This document shows, in pieces, positions 1 through 11,880 of a stretch of 64,000 nt of DNA. The stretch covers positions 2,111,501 through 2,175,500 of the forward strand of contig NC_066600.1 in NCBI RefSeq assembly GCF_905475345.1, given 5' to 3'. How positions within the stretch are numbered: the first letter of the stretch is position 1; every line of letters begins with the position of its first letter. This DNA comes from Vespula vulgaris. Its lineage: Eukaryota > Arthropoda > Insecta > Hymenoptera > Vespidae. The notes beneath the pieces are model-generated. The model saw nothing but the letters and a program-made list of their open reading frames with translations. It was not told the origin of the DNA and did not search any database. A program made the position numbers and the translations under genes.

Positions 1-2210
1 TTCGGAGGATATACAGCAATTCTTCTTTGCTTTCTTTTTTTTTTCTTTCTTGTTTACGACATAATTATCATGAAATATTCGAATACTTCGAAAGATCTAT
101 ATGCATGTACGTATATATGTATATCCGGGTGTGTATGTGAATGTGAATGATAAAAAGGCTTCGAAAGAGCTTCTTCTTATTAGAATGCGTGACGTTAAAA
201 GGTTTGATATGTGTTCACTTTTCTTACCTTCGTATAAAATATTTTATCGTCGGACGAGAAAGAGAATGAAAATTAACGAGCTGATTTAGGTCCAAGTGAT
301 TGCGACAGATATCTCTCGAGAAACGTCGATGGACAAGTGTATTCCACGAGTCAAGGCAGTCCATATCTACGTATATCTATCTACCTATTTCTATGTTTTC
401 CCGTAAGGTATCGAAAGGCCGAGTAATAATGGGTCAAAAAACTGAGAGACAGGATACTCGCGTATCTACCGTCTCTCTAACTAACGAACTAACTTAGCTC
501 GTTGAAGAGAACGTAATGACAAATTTATGACTATCGCAAGCATATTAAAAAAATTATCCGAAAGCTCGTCCAAATAAAATTAGAATATTAAATTGGATCA
601 AAAAGACGTAAGTAGATGTTTCTTCGAAAACTTTCAAATCAAAGAGACATATATAAATACACGGACGTACGGACAAACGCACACAGGCATACGCATACAT
701 AGATACACATGGTCTTTACTTGACTTGCATAAAGATGTTCGAAAACGAGATCTAATTTAATTGCGTGCCCATTTGAAATACGTATACGACATCGTTATCC
801 CCATTCACGGCTGATTTAAATCAAGAACATGATACGCTCCGGCCTTTCTAAACACGCTTGGAGTATGTTCGTTCGAGCGTGCGTTCAATAAGTCGCATTA
901 TGGGCCGAATTAAAGGTACAATGCTGCTTGAATTTCAGCCTGTCATGGTTATCTGCAGGCGTTTCGACCCGAATGGAAGTAAATACCAAAGAAGAAGAGT
1001 CTTTATCAAAAGAGATTAACGTGCTTATGAATCTCGCAAAAAAGGGAAAAGTAAAAAAAAAAAAATTGGTAAAAAAGAATTGCTTTCGAGGGATCAACGT
1101 CGATTCGTTAATTCATACTTACGATTTATACGCATGTAAGTATATGTGTGCCTGTGTGTGTGTGTGTGTGTGTGTATACATATATACATATGTGTACATA
1201 CATATGTACGTATATACATACACGTAGGTATATGTTCGATATCGCGTGGGCGCGATGTTTTCAAAGAAAACGACCTCGAGGTGGTATTCCTGCCGTTAGA
1301 CGAGGAGGAAATATCTCGTTAAATGTATAACTCGAGGCCCTAAGTAGGAGCATCGAAGCGAGGAGGAGAAGAGTAGGTAGCACACTGAAGCGTATCGTTT
1401 ATGACAGCTAACGCATCGATCGAGATGCCTCTCTCGGCAACTTTTTATTAACTTTTCCATCATCGACGTCCACTCGCGTTTTCTTTCTTTTTTCATCCTG
1501 CTCTTATCTTCTCTTCGGTCAGCATCAGCAGCGGCAATAGCAACAGTAGCAGCAGCAGCAACACCACCAACAGCGGCAGCAACAGCAACAGCGATAGTAG
1601 CAACATCAGGAACAGCAAGCAGCAGCGGCAAGTTTGTAAGCGTTCATTTCATTTTATCGCCGACCCATTGAGCTTTTTACAACACGTTCGAGCACATTCT
1701 TGAAGGAGTCTTCTTAAATCCAATATACCTGTAGTATCCACTCTGTTCTATAAGAGCAAAATGATTTTACCCATGGGATGGACGGTAAGAGCTAACAGAT
1801 AACAGCCCCATCGATCGATAAATATCGAAGAAGATAAGTAAAAGTGAACAGAACATTTTCTTTTCGCTTGATTTGCCCCCGATAGTTTTCACTAGCCACA
1901 CGATTTTGATACGATTCTTATCTTCTTTTTTACCCCATATTTTTTCCCCTTTTCTTTTGTTTCCTCTCCCTCTTTTATCCCTCGCCATCCTTATAGTAGC
2001 CAATTAAAAGAACGCTCGAGTGGATTTGTCCAAATCAGGAATACACCTTTCGCAATACCATCCTCGCAATAGCCTATTTTGCATGGAATTATTCAGAACT
2101 TATTCTTGCGCACTGCCGGCTTCCGTTCACCCGAGAGATCACTGTGCTCTCCTCTTATCGCTCCGTCCGATCCTTGTTGAAGTCGGTAGAACGATAATGA
2201 AAGAGCTGCT

Positions 2211-2213
<3 letters not shown>

Positions 2214-2263
<50 letters not shown>
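2214..2263. repeat. (GA)n microsatellite
   Basis: About 25 uninterrupted GA units. Confidence 0.95.
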
Positions 2264-2266
<3 letters not shown>

Positions 2267-2503
2267 CGCACTACTCTTGTACCGACCAATCCAGCAAGAA
2301 TAGCAATAGGTACCTACAACGCCTTTGGGTCTTTACTGCTCGCACTAAAACCGACGTATTCGCACGTATTCGTTGCACCGGTAATGAGGAACGTAGTTAG
2401 AACTATTATGCGATGACGTGTAAATAGCAACCGGTATACACAATACCTTCTCGGGGGAGACCGTTCCTCTTGCTTTTATCTTTTCAAAGTGAAAAAGAAA
2501 GAA

Positions 2504-2505
<2 letters not shown>

Positions 2506-2547
<42 letters not shown>
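2506..2547. repeat. (TA)n microsatellite
   Basis: About 20 uninterrupted TA units. Confidence 0.95.
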
Positions 2548-2549
<2 letters not shown>

Positions 2550-3214
2550 TATCGTGACACCCAACTTAGCTCGAGGTTGTTCCTGCTAAGAACGATTCGA
2601 TTATACTAGCGATACTTATTGTTATTGAATGTGAGAAAGAAAGAAAAAGAAAGAAAGAAAAAGAGAAAGAGAGAGAGAGAGAGAGAGAAACTATCTAATA
2701 CCCGATAGCTAGCTTCTCGTTAAGATAAATCATCGTTCCTATTGAACGTCCTCGAGCTTTACGTTGTTGCACTAGCACGAATTAATGGAATAAAACGAAG
2801 ATGTTCGAGACAAGACAACCGTAAAAGGTCTCTTCCCTCCTGCGATTAGTTATAATAAGACGCAACAACTCAATTCTTTACCTTGAATATAATATCGTAT
2901 TTCCTCGTAAGGATAATTTCGATAGTTTAGAATCGAAATTTCTTTGGCTATTCGAAGAAAATCACTTGCAATTTTTTCTCTTTCTTTATTTTGCTTTTTA
3001 TTCTTTCCCTCTCTTTCTCTTTCTTTTTTTTTCTCGTGAAAATCATAGGTAATCTTTCGACTGCTCGATTGAAAAATCAAATGTTGACGTGAAATAGGAA
3101 CAAATCGAGAAGACAAAGACACGATTCATTTCGATAGCTCGATGACTAGCTCGAAGAAGCTTTGGGTTGGCGTTCGAGAGAAGGGTAATCGAAACGATGC
3201 CGGGGACAAGGTAT

Positions 3215-3320
3215 TGAACGGTAGCCGTCAGCGTGCGATCCCATTAGCCCGCATTGTATGCTAATGAGCGGTTGTCGCCTCTGATCCGAGCTTATATCGC
3301 GTTATATCGCCGTCTCACAG
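3215..3320. promoter_or_regulatory. Candidate enhancer-like block with homeodomain-type sites
   Basis: This is a locally GC-richer, non-repetitive stretch. CATTAGC at 3242-3248 and GCTAATG at 3260-3266 form a perfect 7-bp inverted repeat around an ATTA/TAAT core, the core bound by many homeodomain proteins. A regulatory role is inferred only from composition and these motifs. Confidence 0.25.
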
Positions 3321-3548
3321 TGCTTCTCATTCTATCAAAAAGATAGACAATGCTAGTCACTCTATTGGATACATATTTTCTTTCATACGAACATAAATTA
3401 TCTTTCGTTTTCTTTCTCTCTCTCTCTCTTTCCCTCCCTCTTGCTCGTTAATTTTACGAAGAAATCATCCAACGCGGCAAGATGCTGAAACGTCAAAGAC
3501 AATTATAACGCTTAATTGAACCGTAATTTACTCTTCCTGATATACGTA

Positions 3549-3555
<7 letters not shown>

Positions 3556-3607
<52 letters not shown>

Positions 3608-3612
3608 GTATA
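3556..3612. repeat. (TA)n microsatellite, slightly interrupted
   Basis: A TA tract with occasional TG interruptions. Confidence 0.9.
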
Positions 3613-4099
3613 TACACATATATACATATATATCGCATCTTAGAAACGAAAACTTCTTCTACGAATCTAAATTATGATTAACAATTCGATCATAAATGCA
3701 AGTATTATCGAAATAAAATTTTTCTTAAAAAATAAACGATTATTTATGTTGTAGCAATTAATTATTTATATACGTAATACCTATCATATTTTTCATCTCG
3801 AGCAAAGGATATTTATATTATATATCTTTTGAATACTCCCTGATATTAGTCGAATCAAAGTGGACAATTAACGAGGGACATTATCTCACAGCAGGTCGGG
3901 AGTTACAAATCGATCGAGGATACTCGCGTGCTGGTATACTACGAACCAGTTTTCTCTGGTACGCGCGATAGTGGGCGATTAAAACGTCTTTCCTTCTCGA
4001 GATTAACGTCGGAAGTCGAGCGCGGACAAAATCAGGGACGCCTAGGCGTTGTCACTCGGCTCGGCGAACCCGATATACGAGTCGTGTCGACATAATTAT

Positions 4100-4280
4100 G
4101 CTACGCGCCGTCAGGTAGATGAAGCCGATACGAACATGGGACCGTTTAAGCGCCTTTAGGAGCATAAATAATCCTATTAAACGTGTCACTGCCTGTGTCA
4201 ACAATCTGACAGGCAACAAGATAGGAGGCTGCTTCGACGAAGCTGAGTCGGCCAGAAAGAGCACGTGCTCTTTCTATCTC
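4100..4280. promoter_or_regulatory. Candidate regulatory block with palindromic CACGTG E-box
   Basis: This GC-richer, low-repeat block contains TGACAGG-type sites near 4,208 and a perfect 22-bp palindrome at 4254-4275 centred on CACGTG, the bHLH E-box core. Open frames on both strands across the block resemble no protein I know, so I read it as regulatory DNA. Confidence 0.3.
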
Positions 4281-4915
4281 TTTCTCTTCCTATTTCAAAG
4301 ACAGTCATCGTCGTCATCTAACCCATCAAGAAACGAATATCATAAAGTTTTGGAGCGTTGCCTAAAAATAACCCTCTTATTCTAAACAATTATCCACCTG
4401 TTCGATGTTGGATAACTACTCTAGAGAAGAAGAGTCCCGAATACACAAAAAAAAAATGAAAGAGTACACCTAATTATCTCTCCTTTCAAATTAAAATTTC
4501 ACCGAATATGAATGATTTAGTAAACTCTATTACCTTCAAAATATATAATTAAAAATGCTGAAAATATTCTCGTCGTTAATTTCATTAAATATTACTTAAA
4601 ACTATCGATAGATTATCGATCATCATATAGAGTGAAAATTCGTGAAGCAATTGCCTTCAAGATTTTATCAGTAATCGATCTCATTTAAGTGATCTCGCTT
4701 GATCTCGGAAGAAACGCGATCTCGTGGATGCACGCGCAACCGCTTGATAGATCGAGTATACGAGAGACAAATTATCAAGCAGAAATGGATGATCGAAGTT
4801 TGTCAATGTACCATAGGTTGTTTAATGAAACACTTAACGGGCGGGTCGTTCATTAATCAAGTGGAATGCGCAAGGTGCGTGGTTACATGGCTATGTGTCG
4901 CAGCGATTATAAATT

Positions 4916-4932
4916 TCTCTTCTTTCTCTCTT

Positions 4933-5025
<93 letters not shown>
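4916..5025. repeat. (CT)n microsatellite, about 110 bp
   Basis: A long CT tract with a few TTT/CC interruptions. It creates spurious open frames of Ser-Leu on one strand and Arg-Glu on the other. Confidence 0.95.
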
Positions 5026-5027
<2 letters not shown>

Positions 5028-6559
5028 TCGTTTCTCTTTGGAGTCTTGGCCGAGTTAAAAGGTACGAGAAGGAGACGCGGTTTAATATATCAGCTGATTT
5101 GACAGATAAGAAAGCCAAGTCTGAACTTTGAGGGACAATGATAATTCATCACAGAGTTACACTGGCGTCGCTTAATTAGGTGGTACTCAAATAGCCCGCG
5201 GCCGAGTTTAACGCGACTCTAACTCACGAAAAAAAGCTACGTTCTCATAGCCATAGGCTGAAAAGGTCGTGGCAATTGGGTCAGCTGAGATTAAAGCGCA
5301 CGGTGGATAGTCAAAACCGTTAACGAGTCGAGGAACAGCTCTTTTCTTCGTCGTTCAAACACGTTACTCTCTCTCTCTCACTCCCTTTCATTCTCTCTTA
5401 GTCTATCTATTTATTCATCTATCTATCTATCTCTCTTACCGATGATATATTCGCTCGTATCAATCTTTCGAATTCGATAAAGCTTCGTTTTCACATTCGA
5501 CTAAATTTTCTTCTTAAACAACATCAGAGGAGTTTATTAAATCCTTCGTATACTAAACTACTTATTTCTACCACGTGTTCTAACTAGTATAACTTAAGGA
5601 ACTATAAAATGTCAAGCACGCAATTATCATCGCCTCGAAGTAACGTCTTTTTCTCTCAGCGAAAAATCGTTAGTCACTTGAGTCATCGTTAAAAGCACTA
5701 GACCGCGACAGTTTTAATTCTTAATTCCGTGCGAAATAACGTAATATCTTAGAGAAGTCGAAATATGTTTCAATGATATCAACGAAAAGTTTTTATGTTA
5801 AAGCTTATCCGAAAAAAGAATAAAGAGAAAAATCAAATTTGCTAGGAAGTGCCATTTATACGTAGATTAATTTTCCATAGACTATAACTTTTCGTAGAGA
5901 CCGAGCTTTGTCGCAAGTCCCTCGTAAAGTCGACAATTACGAAGGAACAACAACTAAAAAGGTATACCACCGAGAAGAACGCGACTAGCAAATGAAATAA
6001 CTGCGACTGACTAATAACCCTTTTGCCCTGCCTTTCTCTTTCTTTCTCTCTCTCTATCTCTATCTCTATCTCTATCTCTTCCTCGTTCTCTCCACACCGT
6101 ACTAATGCCACTGGAAAACGTTATTCATTTTGTAAAACCAAATTAAGAAGAAGGTAACCGCAAATTAAGCCACGATATCCATCGAGGAAGGACACCGTTC
6201 GTGTCAATGCCCGACCACGTATCTCTTCTCTCTCCTTTCCTACACAATAAATGAGTAATCCTTTGGAGAATGAATAAATTTCGTTAAAAACGAAATTATT
6301 TTTACGAGATATCAATTAAATATAATTTTACGTCGAGATGTTAAAGATATTTCATTAAAAAACGAGGATAATTTTTTATATTATATATAGATCCAATATA
6401 TATATATATATATACATATATATTGGCTCACTGTTGTCGAGGAGAAAGGATAAAAAAAAAAGAAAAAAAACGAAAGAGAAAGAAAAAAAGAAAAAAGTAG
6501 GTGCTCCAATAAAAAATTGACGAGAAGAAGCAAAAACGTCGATAAGCCTATCGCGGAGT

Positions 6560-6730
6560 TCTACGACGAGGACGGTGGCTGCTTGAAGCGTCGCGTCGCT
6601 TAGAGCCGGTTGCCGGCTGTCTTATCGGACGCTTTTCTACCTGCACTATGCGGGCGCTGCTTATTTATTATCGATCGTGGTTAGTGACGCATAGCGTTTA
6701 TCAATAACCGCGTTACGCGTTTTCCGTTTT
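6560..6730. promoter_or_regulatory. GC-rich island, possible regulatory element
   Basis: A CpG-containing block in an AT-rich setting, with the dyad AGCCGG-TTG-CCGGCT at 6604-6618. No coding frame is supported, and no specific factor can be named. Confidence 0.2.
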
Positions 6731-6739
6731 ATCTCGTTT

Positions 6740-8100
6740 ACCGTCTCGCTTCCTCGCTTTCGAGTAATTCGCGAGAAAAATAAATAAAAAAAAAAGAAGA
6801 AAAGAAAAGGCAAGGAAAAAAAAGGGAAAAGTTATTGATTAATTGTTCGGAACAAACGCACGCGCGTGTAGTCAAAGAATTTCACGTATATTTCTCTATG
6901 AGCTACGATATTCCATCGTAATACGTCGAACATAGAGAATATAAGATATTCTCAGTTATTAAGATAATCGTGAATCGTGAAAGCTCGCTCTCACAGCAGC
7001 TAATAGACTCGAAACTCATTCTTGCTAGTTCGCGTTATGATCGTAAAAAATAATAATAATAATTTCGTTGAAACGGTGTCTCTCGATCGTTTTGCCGTTA
7101 CGATCTAGCGACTTTGAGGATAAACACCGTGACGAAGAAATCGAGACGACTACGACGACGACGATAGTAACGCTTGAATTCGAGGAGATTTGAAAACGTC
7201 TGTTAATACCGATCATCGTCCGCGATTATCGTTTTCAAGTTGTATTCTCGTGTGACGAGAAACTTCGAGTGTGGAAGAAGGTAGATAGAAACTAAAGATC
7301 GATAGAGGTTCGTCGACCGTAAGACTCGTAGCGCGATTCGTGCGATTACTTCTGATCTTCTCGAATGAATTGAAAATGACTCTTGACGTTCGATTTAAAT
7401 CGATTCGATGAAAAGAACATGAGTCGAAGAAAAAAAGAAACGCGAATCGAGTAATTCGAGAGAATTCGAGTTCTTCCCGCGAAATTCGCAGAGTTCTCGT
7501 GAGAACCTTGCGAATAAAGAACTCCGTTTGAGACAATAAAAACGATCGCACCTGTTTCCTCGTCCGGTAACTCGCACATCCGGATCCATAATCCTTACTA
7601 AAGCTTAATAAAAGGAAAGAGAAAGAAAAAATAAACTGACGGTTTCTTTGAGAGCAGTAGACGCACTTCACACGTGAACGATAAGTAACGCACAGTATAT
7701 CACAAATTTTTCACGAGCAAACGGAAAGAAAAAAATACACTTTCGCGGTAGGATCGATAGATCGATAGATCGTAAACGCACTCACCGGATCTTCCAATCA
7801 AGACGATAACCGGAACACGATCCTCGGCCGTCTATGTCCGTTTAATCCGAGCAATGGCGTCGCTGTCATCGACTATCACAGACTTTCCGCGTGAGCAAGC
7901 AAAACGTCGTCGTCTTTGTCGTCATCCTAATAGTAACAACGATAGTAGTACTAATAGTAATAATAGTGGTTGTCATCGTGTTCACATGGACGAGGCACTG
8001 CACTACGAACGATCACACGTCTTTCTATCTTTCTCTCAGCCCCTCTCCCCCTCTCTTTCTCTCTGTCTATGGGTCTATGTCTCGATTTCGGTCTTTGAGA
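6740..8100. other. No gene seen
   Basis: Mostly AT-rich sequence. Short open frames on both strands around 7.0-7.7 kb and 7.85-8.1 kb show neither a recognisable domain nor consistent splice signals. They may be transcribed leader sequence of whatever begins in the adjacent GC-rich zone. Confidence 0.4.
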
Positions 8101-8517
8101 AAACGTACGCGAGGGCCCCGTCGATCGAGGGTCCTTCGAGCGGGCCTCGGCTCGCGTAGGAGGGAAGAATCCTCGATTGATCCTCGAAGAGGATGACGAA
8201 GACAACGAAGACGAAGAATAAGAGGAGAAGAAGGTGCGATCGCGCGCCCTCGACGGGGCGTCTCTGTCTCCCTCTGTTTTCTGTTTTCTGTTTTCTCTTT
8301 CCCTCTCTCTCTCTCTCTCTCTCGGTGGTCGCGCGTGCCAAAGTCTCTTTCTGGTCCGGGCGTGCGGAGAGAGAGAGAGAGAACGACGAGGAGCGTGTTT
8401 CTCGTGGTCGAGGTGGTCTTCTCGTTTCGATTTCGAGCGTAGCACGCCTCGCGACGCACTTCGGAACGGCGGCGTTGGCTCGTCGAACGCTCGCCGACGA
8501 GTTCGCGTGGCTCCACC

Positions 8518-8612
8518 GCCTCCTCCTCCTCCTCCTCCTCCTCCTCCTCCTCCTTCTCTTCTTCCTCCTCCTCCTCCTCCTCCTCCTCCTCCACCACCAC
8601 CACCACCACCTT
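8518..8612. repeat. (CTC)n then (CAC)n trinucleotide repeats
   Basis: About 25 CTC/TCC units with a small TTC interruption, followed by seven CAC units. Confidence 0.95.
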
Positions 8613-8713
8613 CCTCCCCCTCCCCCTCTCCCTCTCCCTCCGCCACCTCCACCTCCGCCTCCACCACTACCAGCAGGACAACCACCACCACTTGCACCAC
8701 CACTGCCACCACT

Positions 8714-8760
<47 letters not shown>
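8714..8760. repeat. (AGC)n trinucleotide repeat
   Basis: About 15 pure AGC units. It would encode poly-Ala on the minus strand in the frame that starts at 8944. Confidence 0.95.
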
Positions 8761-8763
<3 letters not shown>

Positions 8764-9029
8764 CACCACTTGCAGCACGCACCGCGCCGGCGACGACGCT
8801 CTTCGAGCACCGATCACCGCCGACTGCCGGCGTCGACGCTCTCTCGACGTACGCGCTCCTTCTTGGCGCGAGCGCCGCGGACATTACGTGCCAAGGAGAC
8901 CTTCCGGCCGCATCTTCCGTCTCTCCGCTGCCAACAGAGTTCAAAGAGCATTCACCACCTCCTCTTTCTTACGACCGACGAGACAGCACACCCGACGATC
9001 AGCTGATCGCCACGCGCTCGAACCTCCCT

Positions 9030-9030
<1 letters not shown>

Positions 9031-9082
<52 letters not shown>
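9031..9082. repeat. (CT)n microsatellite
   Basis: About 25 CT units next to the GC-rich zone. Read from the minus strand it is a GA tract of the kind often seen near insect promoters. Confidence 0.9.
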
Positions 9083-9083
<1 letters not shown>

Positions 9084-10323
9084 TCTCTCTTTTTTCCCTC
9101 TTTCGTCCTATCCCTAAAGAAAATCACTGCATTCACATTCTTTCTCTCTCTTTCTCTCTTTCTCTCTCATTCGCTCTCTATATAATTCTATCTACCTCAT
9201 TACTCTTCTGGACCGAAGGAATAATTGACATTTCGTTTCTTTTTTTCTGTCTTTCTTTCTTTCGCTATGAAAAGCTTTTATATACACGAGCTGTCTATCC
9301 TACGTTTCAGAGCACGAGCTACAACCATCCGCTCGTCTCGGCGGCCGGGCGTGCACTGCCTTCCTCGATCGCCGGTTGGTTCTCGATCCTCCGTACAACT
9401 CTCCTCGTCGGTGCGCGAGGCCGTTCGCCCGTGTATCGGCCCTCCCGTATTTCTCTTCGTCTTCTTATTACAGCCAACACCGTTCCGTAGCCGGTGGCCG
9501 CGACGTCGAGTTTTTCCCTTTTTGCTCAATCGATCGTATCGATTCGATCGTCTCATCAAAGGAAAATGTTTTTTTCATAATACTAATCGAAATAATAAAT
9601 CGTCTATAGGTCGAAAAGCAAAGGAACGGTGAAAAAAATACATAGGAAGAGAACTAAAAAAAGAAAGAAAAAATTGGAAAAAAAAAGAAGAAGAAGAAAA
9701 AGAATCAATCAGTGTAGCCAATCTCATTCGTATCTTTACATGGCCGAATCAGTTTACCTTCGGAATCGTTTATTTCGACGACTGAAAGATAATGTTCGCG
9801 CATTGCGGTGTTTTTATCGAATACCTACCTACCCTATCCTATCCTATCTAGCAATGCAACCTTCTTCCTTATTCTGGCATTCGTTCTGTAAAAGTTCCGA
9901 CAAGCTGTCGGTATATGCGAGCGTGGAACTTTTAAATTGAGTGCACCGCGAGAGCCGACGATGTACGGACGTCATTCTGATGTCTGGGTTGATTCCCTGT
10001 CTGTCCCTGAGAGCGTCCGTCTCGCGACTGACAACGCGACTGGCAGGAGCCGCGAATATTCTTTATTTTTTCTTTTTTGTTTTTTATTTTTTTTTATTTG
10101 TCTTGTCTTTTTTTTATTCCTTTTTTTTTTTTAAGGATATAACTTCTCGAGATATCTCTTAGAAATCTACACCAACGAAGACGTCGAAGGAATATAGATA
10201 TAAAATATAAGAGAACGGTTCAAAAAGCAGCGAGAGGTCGAATGGTGATGTTCGATGACGAAGGAACAAAGAATCTCTCTCTCTCTTTCTTTCTCTCTCT
10301 AGATCGATCGATCGCCGAAGGCC

Positions 10324-10446
10324 ATGGATGTGGGTGTCACTATCCAAGACTTTCGTAGCGGAATCGATCCAACGCTTTTTCTACGGTATGACCGGGATGT
10401 AGACAAATCAACGGCCACGCCTTGGAGAAACAGAACCGTTGTCTAA
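10324..10446 (+). CDS. Possible small ORF, 40 aa, unrecognised
   Basis: An ATG in favourable context (gccATGG) opens a 40-codon frame of mixed composition, beginning MDVGVTIQDF and ending at TAA. It contains no repeat sequence and no recognisable motif. A frame of this length can occur by chance, and nothing nearby supports transcription, so it is recorded only as a candidate. Confidence 0.15.
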   Translation: MDVGVTIQDFRSGIDPTLFLRYDRDVDKSTATPWRNRTVV

Positions 10447-10545
10447 CGAAGACAAAGACGCCTACGTTCGAATACTATCGCGAGATCCAAAAAATTTTCC
10501 TAAGAAAACACCTCCTTCGATAATTGCCGTTCTGTGTTAAACTTT

Positions 10546-10606
10546 GAACTGACTGACTGACTGACTGACTGACTGACTGACTGACTGACTGGCTGGCTGG
10601 CTGACT
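10546..10606. repeat. Tetranucleotide (TGAC)n microsatellite
   Basis: Eleven or more TGAC units passing into TGGC units at the end. Confidence 0.95.
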
Positions 10607-11319
10607 CTAAAATCCTTTTCGAAACATGTCTTTCTTCATACGAATAAAAATTCTAATGGCGATTCGGAAGGTTTTGTCGAGTAGAATATCGAAGATCGTC
10701 TAAGCGTTACCTCTCGATAAAACGTACTGCACACGAGGAAGAGAATCCTAATCTATCCTCTCTCTTTTTCTCTTTCTCTTTCTATCTTAGCGACGTACGG
10801 GACTCCGAAGGCACGAGCGGTGTCTTAGGTAATGGAGCCACGTACGACGAGGTCGTGACACGCGACCTCGATAGGTCGAAGAACGTAGCAGGTACGCAAG
10901 AGGCTCGATCATTTTTTCGCGATCTTCCTCGACGGCACGGTTCTTCTTCTCTTCTCTCCCTCTCGCAATCCCGCGCGTTCGCGCCGGGAACCTTCGATAT
11001 CAGCAAACCTGAAATTATCTTAAACGCCGCTTCGATTTGTACGCGCAACCGATCCTTGTTTTTTTTTATTTATTCATTCATTCATTTATTTATTTTTTTC
11101 CTTCTTTGAAACTCTACGATTTTGTTGTATAAGTATATCGAGAATGAGAAAGATTGGTACAACTATTACTATATATATATATATATAACTATATAAGTTT
11201 ATTTAATATATAGTCATTGCACACATAATTTAAAAGAAATTTAAATGAATAGAATTATATAAAAATAGTATCATATATTACAATACATTTTATTACAAGA
11301 TTTTTGCTATTATTATATT

Positions 11320-11625
11320 TTATATGATATATTTTATTAAAAATTGTTTAATATTATTTTACTTTCATGTTACAATAATATGATTATTATATTTATTAAT
11401 TATATTTGTTAGAAAAATTATATTTGTGAGACAAAATTCGAATGACTATACGTAAATAATATATGCTTAGGCGAACTGCGAGTGACTGGCGCCATCTTTC
11501 GATAAACAGATTCGTAAAGTATTTAACGAACGATCGATAAATCGAAAGGCGGGAGAATTTCAAAAGTAAATAGAAATTACCATCACCGGGAAAAAAAATT
11601 AATTCATTCTGTTTTAAAACAAGGA
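11320..11625. repeat. Diverged direct repeat, copy A (downstream of reductase)
   Basis: This segment aligns by eye, in the same orientation and order, with about 15,505-15,825. Shared blocks include the TATTTTATTAAAAA region, the TGATTATTATATT region, the CGACTGACT/GAGTGACTGG then CCATCTTT block, and the block ending in TTAATTC.TTCT. The two copies bracket the reductase gene. Confidence 0.7.
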
Positions 11626-11880
11626 TCAGTTCGTTTTTTGTTTTTATTTATCCGTCCTTTTTTTGTTTAAGGATCTTCAAAAGGAAAATAAAAACGTATA
11701 AAGAAACTCTAATAACAAGTAAAGGCCCCATAGTAACAAGCCAGATAGTACAGTTACGAACGTATAATGAATTATGTACAATCTGTAAAAATTAAATAAC
11801 AAAAAGGATGATTAAATATTAAACACAAAGTGAAGCAAAAGAAAATGTAAAAATATAAAAGATAAACAAGAGTATCGGAT

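Larger units (their letters stand above)
1..6540. other. Non-coding region with microsatellites, no gene seen
   Basis: I see no convincing coding exon here on either strand. The open frames are short and either run through simple repeats or lack splice and start context. The stretch is AT-rich with several GC-richer islands (about 3,130-3,320, 3,880-4,280 and 5,140-5,340) that resemble cis-regulatory blocks rather than exons. It may be intergenic or a long intron of a gene lying outside the window. Confidence 0.5.
8100..9560 (-). other. GC-rich trinucleotide-repeat zone, candidate first exon/promoter
   Basis: GC content rises sharply, with CpG-rich sequence, (CTC)n, (CAC)n and (AGC)n runs, and CT tracts at about 8,298-8,322 and 9,031-9,082. 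On the minus strand a frame begins with ATG at 8944. It reads about 60 residues of mixed composition, then poly-Ala from the AGC run, then Gly/Ser-rich sequence, a composition typical of insect transcription-factor N-termini. The frame then decays into Trp/Arg runs from TGG and AGG repeats, so it cannot be trusted. A GC-rich promoter plus 5' UTR of a minus-strand gene running off the left edge is equally likely. No gene name is justified. Confidence 0.3.
9560..11880. other. Non-coding stretch up to the reductase 3' end
   Basis: It holds poly-A/T-rich sequence, a GACT-type microsatellite, a CpG-rich block at about 10,790-11,050 without a recognisable protein, and the first copy of the repeat that flanks the reductase gene. 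A 40-codon frame at 10,324-10,446 is listed separately. The 3' UTR of the reductase should lie in the last few hundred bases. Confidence 0.4.

Noticed and set aside
4699..5118. Ser-Leu and Arg-Glu open frames on both strands
   Set aside because: Direct translations of the (CT)n microsatellite.
8193..9490. Long plus-strand open frames of 330 and 418 codons
   Set aside because: They consist largely of poly-Ser/Leu, poly-Pro, poly-Thr and poly-Ala tracts made by CT, CTC, CAC and AGC repeats, with no domain. Open frames in such repeats are expected by chance.
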